A DNA stretch of 64,000 nucleotides. Source: an uncultured Clostridium sp. (GTDB taxonomy: Bacteria; Bacillota; Clostridia; Clostridiales; Clostridiaceae). The position numbers and the translations under genes were made by a program. Shown here piece after piece: positions 27,519 through 34,409 of the stretch. The notes below the pieces were generated by a model. It searched no databases. It saw nothing but the letters and a program-made list of their open reading frames with translations, and had not been told where the DNA came from. Position 1 is the stretch's first letter. Each line of letters starts with the position of its first letter. The DNA lies in contig NZ_CAJURG010000003.1 of NCBI RefSeq assembly GCF_910588715.1, forward strand, positions 254,273 through 318,272, given 5' to 3'.

Positions 27519-27532
27519 TCGAACAAACATTC
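27519..27532. promoter_or_regulatory. LexA-like SOS box between uvrA and the sigma-factor gene
   Basis: CGAACAAACATTCT fits the Bacillus/Clostridium SOS consensus CGAACRNRYGTTYC at all but two positions. It lies 63 nt upstream of uvrA and about 290 nt upstream of the divergent sigma-factor gene. Since pIP404 uviAB is UV-inducible, shared SOS control of both sides is possible. Confidence 0.45.
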
Positions 27533-27650
27533 TTTATTTAATTTTAGATTTGTTAATTTTAATTGTCAATTATATTTAATTTTAAATAAATTTAATACAT
27601 TTAAAAATACTTTTCATTTTTTCATCTTATATATGTAAATACACTCTCTT

Positions 27651-27682
27651 CTCTATATTTGTAAATTTTTACAAATATAGAG
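27651..27682. repeat. Strong palindrome upstream of the sigma-factor gene
   Basis: CTCTATATTTGTAA (27651-27664) and its exact complement (27669-27682) have a 4-nt loop. No T-run follows on either strand and no plus-strand gene precedes it, so an operator or regulatory structure is more likely than a terminator. Confidence 0.55.
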
Positions 27683-27770
27683 AGATAATCAAAAGATGTT
27701 TTTATATTTTTTTACAATTTTTTATTTTAAACGAATTTTAATATAATTACTTTTTATATATTTAATAAAG

Positions 27771-27804
27771 TTTACGTTTACGTTTGCAAAACTTCTTTCT
27801 TTTT
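27771..27804 (+). promoter_or_regulatory. TcdR/UviA-type promoter motif upstream of the sigma gene
   Basis: TTTACG occurs twice in tandem (27771-27776, 27777-27782). The second is followed by a 16-nt gap and CTTTTT (27799-27804), matching the TTTACA/CTTTT-type elements read by TcdR-group sigma factors. This suggests autoregulation. A separate sigma-A -10, TATAAT, is at 27742-27747. Confidence 0.5.
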
Positions 27805-27824
27805 AAAAAGAAGGATGGAATGCA

Positions 27825-28226
27825 ATGAGTAAAGATTTAATTTTTAAAATTAGGAATATACAAAATAATAAGAATAGCAAAGATATACTAGAAATCTTAA
27901 ATACTTATGAAGATAAACAATTGTTATCCTATTTATCTAAATCTTTAAAAAATGAATATATAAGGTTATCAAAGAAAAATGATAAGCAAAAAAATAATGA
28001 ATATTACAATTGTGAAGATAAAGAATTAGGATTTAATCTTATAGAAAGTAATATAGAAACTTTAGATATTATTGATACCTTAAACGATTATGAAAAGAAT
28101 ATAATAAAACTAATTATAATTAACGGCTATAGTCCCGCAGAAATTGCTAAAAAAATGGGGAAATCAAGGCAGGCAATAAATCAAGCAAAAATTAGAGCAT
28201 TAAATAAGTTAAAAAATTTTATCTAA
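27825..28226 (+). CDS. Short TcdR/UviA-like sigma factor (region 4 with partial region 2/3)
   Basis: The 133-residue protein contains SLKNEYIRLSKKNDK, a pattern of TcdR/BotR/TetR/UviA alternative sigma factors. Its C-terminal region 4 helix-turn-helix is YSPAEIAKKMGKSRQAINQAKIRALNKLKNFI. Members of this group are usually about 180 residues; this one appears to lack part of region 2. The ATG follows AAGGATGG. It is one of few plus-strand genes and is divergent from uvrA. Downstream, on the other strand, lie a UviB-like holin and a large amidase preceded by TcdR-type promoter motifs, so it likely activates those genes. YlxM-like regulators are an alternative family. Confidence 0.72.
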   Translation: MSKDLIFKIRNIQNNKNSKDILEILNTYEDKQLLSYLSKSLKNEYIRLSKKNDKQKNNEYYNCEDKELGFNLIESNIETLDIIDTLNDYEKNIIKLIIINGYSPAEIAKKMGKSRQAINQAKIRALNKLKNFI

Positions 28227-28233
28227 CTTAATA

Positions 28234-28265
28234 AAAATAGGATTCAAATTTTGAATCCTATTTTT
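28234..28265. terminator. Bidirectional terminator, also overlapping the end of the first YcxB-like gene
   Basis: AAAATAGGATTCAAA (28234-28248) faces TTTGAATCCTATTTT, with T-runs on both strands. It closes the sigma gene and the convergent gene. Imperfect copies sit after the other two paralogues (about 28924 and 29828). Confidence 0.8.
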
Positions 28266-28803
28266 GTTTCTTCTTATCACTCTTAACTTTAGAAAGCATA
28301 TTTATAAATTCAATTTTTGCTTCCTCATTTTCAAATACATAATTAGGTATAATTAAAGTAAAATTAGGAAGTTTTTCATCCCTTCTAAATATAAATATAT
28401 TATCATCATTTTGTATAATCTTTGTTATATCTTTAAACTTAAAATTGCATGGTGGCATCTTACTAAATTGATTATACTTAATTTCTTCTTTATCTTCCTC
28501 AATTAAAACTTCTTTTTTATCCGATAAATTATAAGCATTTGCAATCCAATTAAACATCTTTCTATTTATTAATAAAAAAAGCTTTGGAGCAAATATCCCT
28601 AAAATTGATGGAATAATCATGTAAGAAAAAAGCTTTATTAATTCATTAGTAGTTAACAAATATCTACTCCAAAAATATATAAAAAGTATTAACATCGGAG
28701 CAAAAATATACAAAAAAATATATTTTGCTTTTTCTACTCTTAAAATGTTAAACTTCAATAATTCGTCATACTCTTTAGAAGTATTTGTATAACTTAATTT
28801 CAT
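28258..28803 (-). CDS. YcxB-like membrane protein, paralogue 1
   Basis: The 181-residue protein starts MKLSYTNTSKEYDELLKFN. Two hydrophobic helices (about 29-47 and 57-77) precede a cytosolic domain with LSDKKEVLIEEDKEEIKYNQF, MPPCNFKFKDITKII and FTLIIPNYVFENEEAKIEFINML. The last segment resembles the C-terminal domain of YcxB family proteins. The tail is KKKQK. Two close paralogues lie directly upstream on the same strand. No biochemical function is known to me. The position beside a bacteriocin-like gene suggests an immunity role, which is inference. The protein is the most diverged of the three at its N-terminal helices and has its own ribosome site (GGGGGAG). Confidence 0.7.
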   Translation of the reverse strand: MKLSYTNTSKEYDELLKFNILRVEKAKYIFLYIFAPMLILFIYFWSRYLLTTNELIKLFSYMIIPSILGIFAPKLFLLINRKMFNWIANAYNLSDKKEVLIEEDKEEIKYNQFSKMPPCNFKFKDITKIIQNDDNIFIFRRDEKLPNFTLIIPNYVFENEEAKIEFINMLSKVKSDKKKQK

Positions 28804-28817
28804 AATTTATCTCCCCC

Positions 28818-29053
28818 ATATAAATATACTTATCATTTTTTATAGTACCTTTTATATCACTAAATAAAAATAAATAGTAATAACATTTCTACACATCTTA
28901 ATAAAGATGATATTAACTAGAATAAGATTCAAATTTTGAATTCTATTTTTGTTTCTTCTTATTACCCTTACCTTTAGAAAGCATATTTATAAATTCAATT
29001 CTTTCTTTTTCATCTTCAAATACATAATTAGGTATAATTAAAGTAAAATTAGA
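28818..29053. repeat. 236-bp duplicated segment, copy 1
   Basis: This stretch is nearly identical to 29722-29957 at a constant offset of 904 bp. It spans the intergenic region and the last 111 bp of a YcxB-like gene (its C-terminal 36 codons). The visible difference is two bases near 28844. It marks a recent tandem duplication. Confidence 0.85.
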
Positions 29054-29488
29054 AGCTTGCATATCCTTCCTAAATATAAATATATTATCTTCATTTTGTA
29101 CAATTCTTTTAATATCCTTAAACTTAAAATTACATGGTGGCATTTTACAAAATTGATTATAAATAATTTCTTCTTTATCTTTGTCAATTAAAACTTCTTT
29201 TTTATCTGATAACTTAAATAACTTTCCTAATCTTTTAAAGACTTTTCTATTTATTAAGAAAAAAATCTTTGGAGCAAGTATGCCTAAAATTGATAAAACA
29301 ATCATATAAGAAAAAAGTATTAATACTTTTTTGCTTGTTAAGAAATATTTGCTCCAAAAATATAAAACAAATATTGCAATTGGAGCACATACGTATAAAA
29401 AAATATATTTTCTTTTTTCTGTTGTTAAAAGATTAAACTTTAGTAATTCATCATACTCTTTAGAAGTATTTGTATAACTTAATTTCAT
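28943..29488 (-). CDS. YcxB-like membrane protein, paralogue 2
   Basis: The 181-residue product shares the start MKLSYTNTSKEYDELLKFN and the soluble-domain motifs MPPCNFKFKDIKRIVQNEDNIFIFRKD and NFTLIIPNYVFEDEKERIEFIN with its neighbours. Helices at about 29-47 and 57-77 are more divergent (LFSYMIVLSILGILAPKIFFL). Its C-terminal 36 codons are DNA-identical to those of paralogue 3, so it and paralogue 3 come from the most recent duplication or have been homogenised. Ribosome site GGGGGAG precedes the ATG, as in paralogue 1. Confidence 0.7.
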   Translation of the reverse strand: MKLSYTNTSKEYDELLKFNLLTTEKRKYIFLYVCAPIAIFVLYFWSKYFLTSKKVLILFSYMIVLSILGILAPKIFFLINRKVFKRLGKLFKLSDKKEVLIDKDKEEIIYNQFCKMPPCNFKFKDIKRIVQNEDNIFIFRKDMQASNFTLIIPNYVFEDEKERIEFINMLSKGKGNKKKQK

Positions 29489-29721
29489 AATTTATCTCCC
29501 CCATACAAATATCATTATAATTTTATTTAAACATATTTTTTACAATAATTATAATATTAAATATTTCCAATGATCTATTTTAATCAATTTGTAATAATCT
29601 CAATATATTAAGTTTATATATGTTTACTTTTATTTATTAAGGGTAATTTAAATTTTCACTTTTAAATGCACTATTTGGCATAATTAAAGCTAATATAGAT
29701 ACTAATCTATATTTTATAAAA

Positions 29722-29957
29722 ATATAAATATACTTATCATTTTTTATAAGACCTTTTATATCACTAAATAAAAATAAATAGTAATAACATTTCTACACAT
29801 CTTAATAAAGATGATATTAACTAGAATAAGATTCAAATTTTGAATTCTATTTTTGTTTCTTCTTATTACCCTTACCTTTAGAAAGCATATTTATAAATTC
29901 AATTCTTTCTTTTTCATCTTCAAATACATAATTAGGTATAATTAAAGTAAAATTAGG
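29722..29957. repeat. 236-bp duplicated segment, copy 2
   Basis: Partner of 28818-29053. The unique part of the gap before it (29489-29721) is AT-rich and holds no gene that I can see; it shows weak similarity to 30414-30470 upstream of paralogue 3 (both contain a TATAAT..TATTTAAACATA pattern). Confidence 0.85.
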
Positions 29958-30392
29958 AATTGTTTCATCTTTTCTAAATATAAATATACTATTTTCACCT
30001 TGTATAATCTTTTTTATATCTTTAAACTTAAAATTGCAAGGTGGTAGTTTACCAAATTGAATATAAATAATTTCTTCTTTCTCTTCATCAATTAAAACTT
30101 CTTTTTTATCAGATAAATTAAAAATCTTTGAGAACACTTTAACAAGTTTTTTATTTACTAAGAAAAAAAACGTTGGAATAAATATAAATAAAATCGATAA
30201 AACAATCATATAAGAAAAAAGTATTAGTAATTCTTTGGTTGTTAAGAAATATCTACTCCAAAAATATAAAGCAACTATGGCAATTGGGGCACATATGTAT
30301 AAAAAAATATATTTTCTTCTTTCTGTTGCTAAAAGATTAAACTTTAGCAATTCGTCATACTCTTTAGAAGTATTTGTATAGCTTAATTTCAT
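29847..30392 (-). CDS. YcxB-like membrane protein, paralogue 3
   Basis: The 181-residue protein has the same plan as the two downstream copies: MKLSYTNTSKEYDELLKFN, two helices, then LPPCNFKFKDIKKIIQGENSIF and NFTLIIPNYVFEDEKERIEFINML. An upstream in-frame ATG would add MYLWRKI. I use the ATG at 30390-30392 because GGAGAAAAATT precedes it and all three paralogues then have equal length. It is first of the three in transcription order and lies just past the terminator of the amidase gene, so it probably has its own promoter in 30414-30470. Confidence 0.7.
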   Translation of the reverse strand: MKLSYTNTSKEYDELLKFNLLATERRKYIFLYICAPIAIVALYFWSRYFLTTKELLILFSYMIVLSILFIFIPTFFFLVNKKLVKVFSKIFNLSDKKEVLIDEEKEEIIYIQFGKLPPCNFKFKDIKKIIQGENSIFIFRKDETIPNFTLIIPNYVFEDEKERIEFINMLSKGKGNKKKQK

Positions 30393-30473
30393 AATTTTTC
30401 TCCATAAATACAATTATAATTCTATTTAAACATACTTTTTAAAATAATAAAATATATTATAATTATAAATAAG

Positions 30474-30504
30474 AAAAGAGGATTACTTTAACTAATCCTC
30501 TTTT
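30474..30504 (-). terminator. Terminator of the modular amidase gene
   Basis: AAAAGAGGATTA (30474-30485) / TAATCCTCTTTT (30493-30504), 5 nt past the stop codon and T-rich on the minus strand. Confidence 0.88.
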
Positions 30505-30509
30505 TTTAA

Positions 30510-32867
30510 TTAAGCAATTGCCCAAATTATAAATTTTAATACAGACTGAACTATTTTATAACCACCAGCTATTTCTGCAACTCCTAAATAATATGATGCT
30601 ACTATCAAAGCAGTAAATGCTATTGAAGCACCTAAGTCAAATACTTTTGAATAATCTATATTTGATCCAGCTGGTACATCTGATAATTTCATTCCAACTG
30701 GCGTAGTTAATACTGCTTGTGGTCTAAGCCCCGGTCTCTTAAACAAGCTAGGAGTTACTGTAATAATAACTCTTTGGTAAAGAGTTGAAGCTAATTTTAA
30801 ATTTGAATATGTTTTTGAGGTTACAGAGCCTTCAAGAATAATCATTAAGGTTCCATCATTTTCTAAAGCAATATAATATTTTATAATATCATTTATATTA
30901 CGAGCTGCTACTAATTTAGAAATTGATGAAGCTATCATTCCTTTAGTAAGAGAATGCTCAACACCAGCTGTATTTAAACTATTGAATAAGTTTGTTGCAA
31001 TAGTGTCTTTAGAATAAGCTATGTTTATAAAATTATTTGGACTATTTCCTAATTTGTTTGTAAATGAAGCTTCAAATTGTACCCTTACTATTGGATCAAA
31101 ATTTATTATTTGTGGTGGCGTTTTTGTATTAAAAGCTTCAATTTCTAAATTAGCCCCTTCAAATAATCCAATTTTATTGACTTCTTTAATTATTTCATTT
31201 ATTGGTGATGAATTAAAAATAAACTTCCAAGTTGTAGGCCCAACAATTCCATCAGCAGTAATTCCAAATGCCATTTGTAACTTTATTACTGCATTTTTTG
31301 TATCATTTCCATAATAACCGTCAGGAGTTCCACAATTAAATCCTAAAGAATTTAATTTATTTTGAACAGCTCTAACATCCTCACCATACATTAAAGGCGA
31401 TGTAACTTCTAAATCTCTACTATATTCAGAGCTAGTATTACCATTAGATGATCCACCTGTAGAACCATCTATAGAAGTATTAGCAATTTGATTTGCTATT
31501 ACAGAAGCAAATTCATCTTCTCTAGTTTTTAATTTATTTGCATCACCAGAATTATTAATAAATGCAGTTTCTATAAGAATAGATGGCATATTAGATAATC
31601 TTAAAACTGCAAAATTTGCTTCTTTATGACCTCTATTAGTAAGTCCTAACCTGTTTGCTAATGCTGATGCCATGTTCTTTGATAATAATTTTGTTGATGA
31701 ATTAGCAGTTGGATGTGTATAACATTCAGTTCCATTAGCTGAAGAAGCAGTTGCTGAATTACAATGTATAGATACAAAAAGGTCAGCACCCCAAGCGTTA
31801 GCCTGTGCAGATCTATCTGATAAAGATACTGCTATATCTGTACTTCTACTAAATCTAACTTCAAATCCTTTTGAAACTAATATATTTCCAATCTTTTTAG
31901 ATATTGATAATACAACATTTTTTTCATCTAATCCATTTCCAGATGCTCCGGGGTCACTTCCACCATGACCTGGATCAATAAATATTTTCTTCATATTACT
32001 TGTTACTCCATTTCCCCCTGAGCTTGAAGTACTAAATAAAGTATTCCATGTTGTAGGGCCTACTTCTCCATCAACATCAAGTCCCCTTGCAGATTGAAAA
32101 TTCATAACAGCAATTCTAGTGGCTTCACCATAATAACCATCAGCTATGCCCACATTATAACCTAAAGAATTTAGTTTGTTTTGAACATTTATAATATCTT
32201 CACCATACATTAAAGGTGCTGTAAGCTTTAATATTCTATTATATCCACTACCACCAGAAGTAGATGTATTAAATAAAATATTCCAAGTATTAGGCCCCAC
32301 TTCTCCATCAGCGCTAAGTCCCTTAGCTAATTGAAAGTTAATAACTGCTTCTCTAATCATATTGCCAAAGTAACCATCAGCAGTACCTGCAACATAACCT
32401 AAAGAGTTTAATTTATTTTGAACTGCTCTAACATCTTCTCCATACATCAAAGGTGAAGTAAGTTTTAGTATTCTACTATAACTATTTCCACCAGATACAC
32501 TATCAAATAATACATCCCAAGTAGTAGGTCCAACTTGACCATCAGCAGTTAATCCATGTTTTGTTTGAAATGAAATAATAGCATTATATGTAGCCTCTCC
32601 AGCTAATCCATCAACAACTCCAACATTATATCCTTTTTTATTTAATTGAGATTGAATTGTAGATATTTCATTTCTTAATGTATCCCAAGTAAAATCACCT
32701 ACTATTCCATCACTAACTAATCCATACTTTGTTTGAAATTTTGTTACAGCAATTCGTGTTCCTTCTCCAAACTCTCCATCAAATCCATTTGGTGAACAAC
32801 ATAAAATATGTAAGCCATATTGAAGATATTTAACATTATCTCCTATATCCCCTAATTGTAATAACAT
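30510..32867 (-). CDS. Modular N-acetylmuramoyl-L-alanine amidase with five peptidoglycan-binding repeats and a hydrophobic C-terminal region; candidate bacteriocin
   Basis: The 785-residue protein has four PG-binding repeats (about 5-67, 68-125, 137-200, 215-278; each ends in a form of DGEVGPTTWNTLF). A zinc amidase (Amidase_3, about 290-465: IDPGHGGSDPG, DEKN, VSIHCNSA, ETAFINN) and a fifth repeat (484-550) follow. The last about 230 residues match nothing I know and end in hydrophobic helices (LGASIAFTALIVASYYLGVAEI, IVQSVLKFIIWAIA). There is no signal peptide, so release must rely on lysis or a holin; a UviB-like holin gene lies just upstream. A TcdR-type promoter motif (32953-32980) precedes it. 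A self-directed lysin is an alternative, but the hydrophobic tail favours a modular bacteriocin like BCN5 in layout. Confidence 0.82.
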   Translation of the reverse strand: MLLQLGDIGDNVKYLQYGLHILCCSPNGFDGEFGEGTRIAVTKFQTKYGLVSDGIVGDFTWDTLRNEISTIQSQLNKKGYNVGVVDGLAGEATYNAIISFQTKHGLTADGQVGPTTWDVLFDSVSGGNSYSRILKLTSPLMYGEDVRAVQNKLNSLGYVAGTADGYFGNMIREAVINFQLAKGLSADGEVGPNTWNILFNTSTSGGSGYNRILKLTAPLMYGEDIINVQNKLNSLGYNVGIADGYYGEATRIAVMNFQSARGLDVDGEVGPTTWNTLFSTSSSGGNGVTSNMKKIFIDPGHGGSDPGASGNGLDEKNVVLSISKKIGNILVSKGFEVRFSRSTDIAVSLSDRSAQANAWGADLFVSIHCNSATASSANGTECYTHPTANSSTKLLSKNMASALANRLGLTNRGHKEANFAVLRLSNMPSILIETAFINNSGDANKLKTREDEFASVIANQIANTSIDGSTGGSSNGNTSSEYSRDLEVTSPLMYGEDVRAVQNKLNSLGFNCGTPDGYYGNDTKNAVIKLQMAFGITADGIVGPTTWKFIFNSSPINEIIKEVNKIGLFEGANLEIEAFNTKTPPQIINFDPIVRVQFEASFTNKLGNSPNNFINIAYSKDTIATNLFNSLNTAGVEHSLTKGMIASSISKLVAARNINDIIKYYIALENDGTLMIILEGSVTSKTYSNLKLASTLYQRVIITVTPSLFKRPGLRPQAVLTTPVGMKLSDVPAGSNIDYSKVFDLGASIAFTALIVASYYLGVAEIAGGYKIVQSVLKFIIWAIA

Positions 32868-32952
32868 AATAACTTCTCCTTTTCATTAACGTAATATTTT
32901 AAAAGTTAATCCCTTATTAATTTAAATTCTCTTAATTGACTAGTCATATATT

Positions 32953-32980
32953 TAAAAGAAAACCATAGTTGATTTGTAAA
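32953..32980 (-). promoter_or_regulatory. TcdR/UviA-type promoter motif for the amidase gene
   Basis: On the minus strand TTTACA (32980-32975), a 16-nt spacer and CTTTTA (32958-32953), then an 80-nt leader to the ATG. The match to TcdR-group promoters is better than to a sigma-A promoter. Confidence 0.6.
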
Positions 32981-33009
32981 CACCTAAAATATTTTTTTAT
33001 TAAAATAAT

Positions 33010-33213
33010 TTAAGCATTATCCTTGTGTAATCCATTTTTTATATCTTCTAAATCATCTTTTATTGTTAAAAGAATTTCATTTACCTGTTGAATTATTTTT
33101 TGATAATTTTCTTCTCTAATTTGATTTTGTTTTAAAGTATAAAATAGAAGATATACAAATAATAAAGTGAAAATTCCCTCTGTTGTTAAAATTTTAAATA
33201 ATTCAGTATCCAC
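33010..33213 (-). CDS. BhlA/UviB family holin-like protein
   Basis: The 67-residue protein MDTELFKILTTEGIFTLLFVYLLFYTLKQNQIREENYQKII has one membrane helix (about 13-28) and a charged amphipathic tail. This is the family pattern of UviB (pIP404) and BhlA. These proteins are thought to permeabilise the membrane and release intracellular bacteriocin or lysin. The start is GTG at 33211-33213, preceded by GGGGG. It is immediately upstream of the amidase gene and has its own TcdR-like promoter motif. Confidence 0.85.
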   Translation of the reverse strand: MDTELFKILTTEGIFTLLFVYLLFYTLKQNQIREENYQKIIQQVNEILLTIKDDLEDIKNGLHKDNA

Positions 33214-33238
33214 TTAAATCATTCCCCCTTCATAATAT

Positions 33239-33266
33239 ATAAAGTAAATAATATTCAAAAAGTAAA
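33239..33266 (-). promoter_or_regulatory. TcdR/UviA-type promoter motif for the holin gene
   Basis: On the minus strand TTTACT (33266-33261), a 16-nt spacer and CTTTAT (33244-33239). Predicted start near 33232, just ahead of the ribosome site. Confidence 0.45.
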
Positions 33267-33318
33267 CTTTATAATTTTATATATAATAATTTAGAAATAA
33301 TCTTATAAAAATAAAAAA

Positions 33319-33354
33319 ATATCCAGACTTGCTTAATTAACAAATCCGGATATT
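33319..33354 (-). terminator. Terminator of the histidine kinase gene
   Basis: AATATCC (33319-33325) / GGATATT (33348-33354), with a few more pairs inside. The minus strand continues TTTTTATTTTTAT. Confidence 0.75.
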
Positions 33355-33402
33355 CTCCTGAAATTAATTATTTAAAATGAAAATATTTATTCAATTACTT
33401 CC

Positions 33403-34284
33403 TTATTCCCACACTATTCTTATTATTAAGTTTTCTTCTTCTATTTTTGCATCTATAAAGTATCCTAATCTTTCTACTAATATCTTTGTTATATATAATC
33501 CTAATCCAGTATTTTTATCGCTCCTAGAATTACCTACAGTATAAAATCTATCAAATAATTTATCTAAATTTTCTTCTGTTACTTCTGTTACATTATTAAT
33601 AAACTCTGTAACTATTAAATTATCTTCTTGCTTTAAAGTTATCTTTACAAAATTTCCACCATGCTTAATCATATTTCCTATTAAGTTTGAAAAAATCCTA
33701 GAAATAGCTACATTATCAGATATAATTTCTTTAATGTTTTCTTCAACTTCAATAATTGGTTCAATATTGTTATTTATAAAATCATTATAAAATACAGCAA
33801 TGTTTTCACATAATACATTACTTAAATTAACTTTTTTATAATTAAACTTATATTCATTTCCTTCTATTCTTGATAAATCATAAAAACTATTTATAAGTTG
33901 TTGCAGAGATTTTGTTCTTCTCTCTACAATTTCTATATATTCTTTTTTATCACCTTCAGATTGTTTTTCTGATTTTATCATTTGCAAATAACCAATTATA
34001 GATGTTAATGGTGTTCTTAAATCGTGAGACATATTTGTTATACTTGCTCTTAGTTTTTCTTCATTTTCCTTCTTTTCTGCTACTATCTTTTGTTTTGAAT
34101 CAAAAATTAAATTTATACTTTGAATTAGATTTTCAACATCTTTATCTATAGATGTTGTTTTTAAGTTTATATATTCATCTAAATTATTAATAATTTCTTT
34201 ATTTATTCTTCTAAACTCTCTTTTATATCCTAAAATAATAGCACTTAAAATTCCTATTATAACTATTAAAAATATTACTATCAT
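33403..34284 (-). CDS. Sensor histidine kinase
   Basis: The 293-residue protein has a single N-terminal helix (about 2-19) and a coiled linker. A HisKA domain has the phospho-acceptor His in NMSHDLRTPLTSIIGYL (about residue 86). A HATPase domain has NLIGNMIKHGG (N box) and NTGLGLYITKILVERLG (G2 box). No extracellular sensing loop is present, so it may sense through the membrane or through its transporter partners, as Bce-type kinases do. Its response regulator is at the other end of the same gene set (38704-39399), with two ABC exporters between. A hairpin at 34359-34405 separates it from the upstream permease. The ribosome site is weak and distant. Confidence 0.88.
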   Translation of the reverse strand: MIVIFLIVIIGILSAIILGYKREFRRINKEIINNLDEYINLKTTSIDKDVENLIQSINLIFDSKQKIVAEKKENEEKLRASITNMSHDLRTPLTSIIGYLQMIKSEKQSEGDKKEYIEIVERRTKSLQQLINSFYDLSRIEGNEYKFNYKKVNLSNVLCENIAVFYNDFINNNIEPIIEVEENIKEIISDNVAISRIFSNLIGNMIKHGGNFVKITLKQEDNLIVTEFINNVTEVTEENLDKLFDRFYTVGNSRSDKNTGLGLYITKILVERLGYFIDAKIEEENLIIRIVWE

Positions 34285-34358
34285 ATTTTTATAATTTAAT
34301 TCCTCTCTTTTTCTTTTTATTATAAATTAAACATATCTAAAGACTAAATTATATAAAA

Positions 34359-34405
34359 AATATCTCTGAGATTTAATTTAATACTTTATAAACCTCAGAG
34401 ATATT
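34359..34405 (-). terminator. Terminator-like hairpin inside the exporter operon
   Basis: AATATCTCTGAG (34359-34370) / CTCAGAGATATT (34394-34405), followed by TTTTTTATAT on the minus strand. It lies between the permease stop and the kinase gene, so the kinase may be made at a lower level or from its own promoter. Confidence 0.7.
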
Positions 34406-34409
34406 TTAT

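Noticed and set aside
27651..27682. Palindrome as a transcription terminator
   Set aside because: No gene ends nearby on the plus strand, the minus strand would be entering uvrA, and no T-run follows.
28818..29957. Insertion sequence or CRISPR array explaining the repeated 236-bp segments
   Set aside because: Only two long copies exist, each covering a gene end and its downstream region; no transposase, terminal repeats, or regular short spacers. Tandem gene duplication explains them.
30510..33213. Prophage lysis cassette (holin plus endolysin)
   Set aside because: No capsid, tail, terminase, integrase or phage regulator genes are nearby. UviB-type holin with a TcdR-like sigma factor fits a bacteriocin module better.
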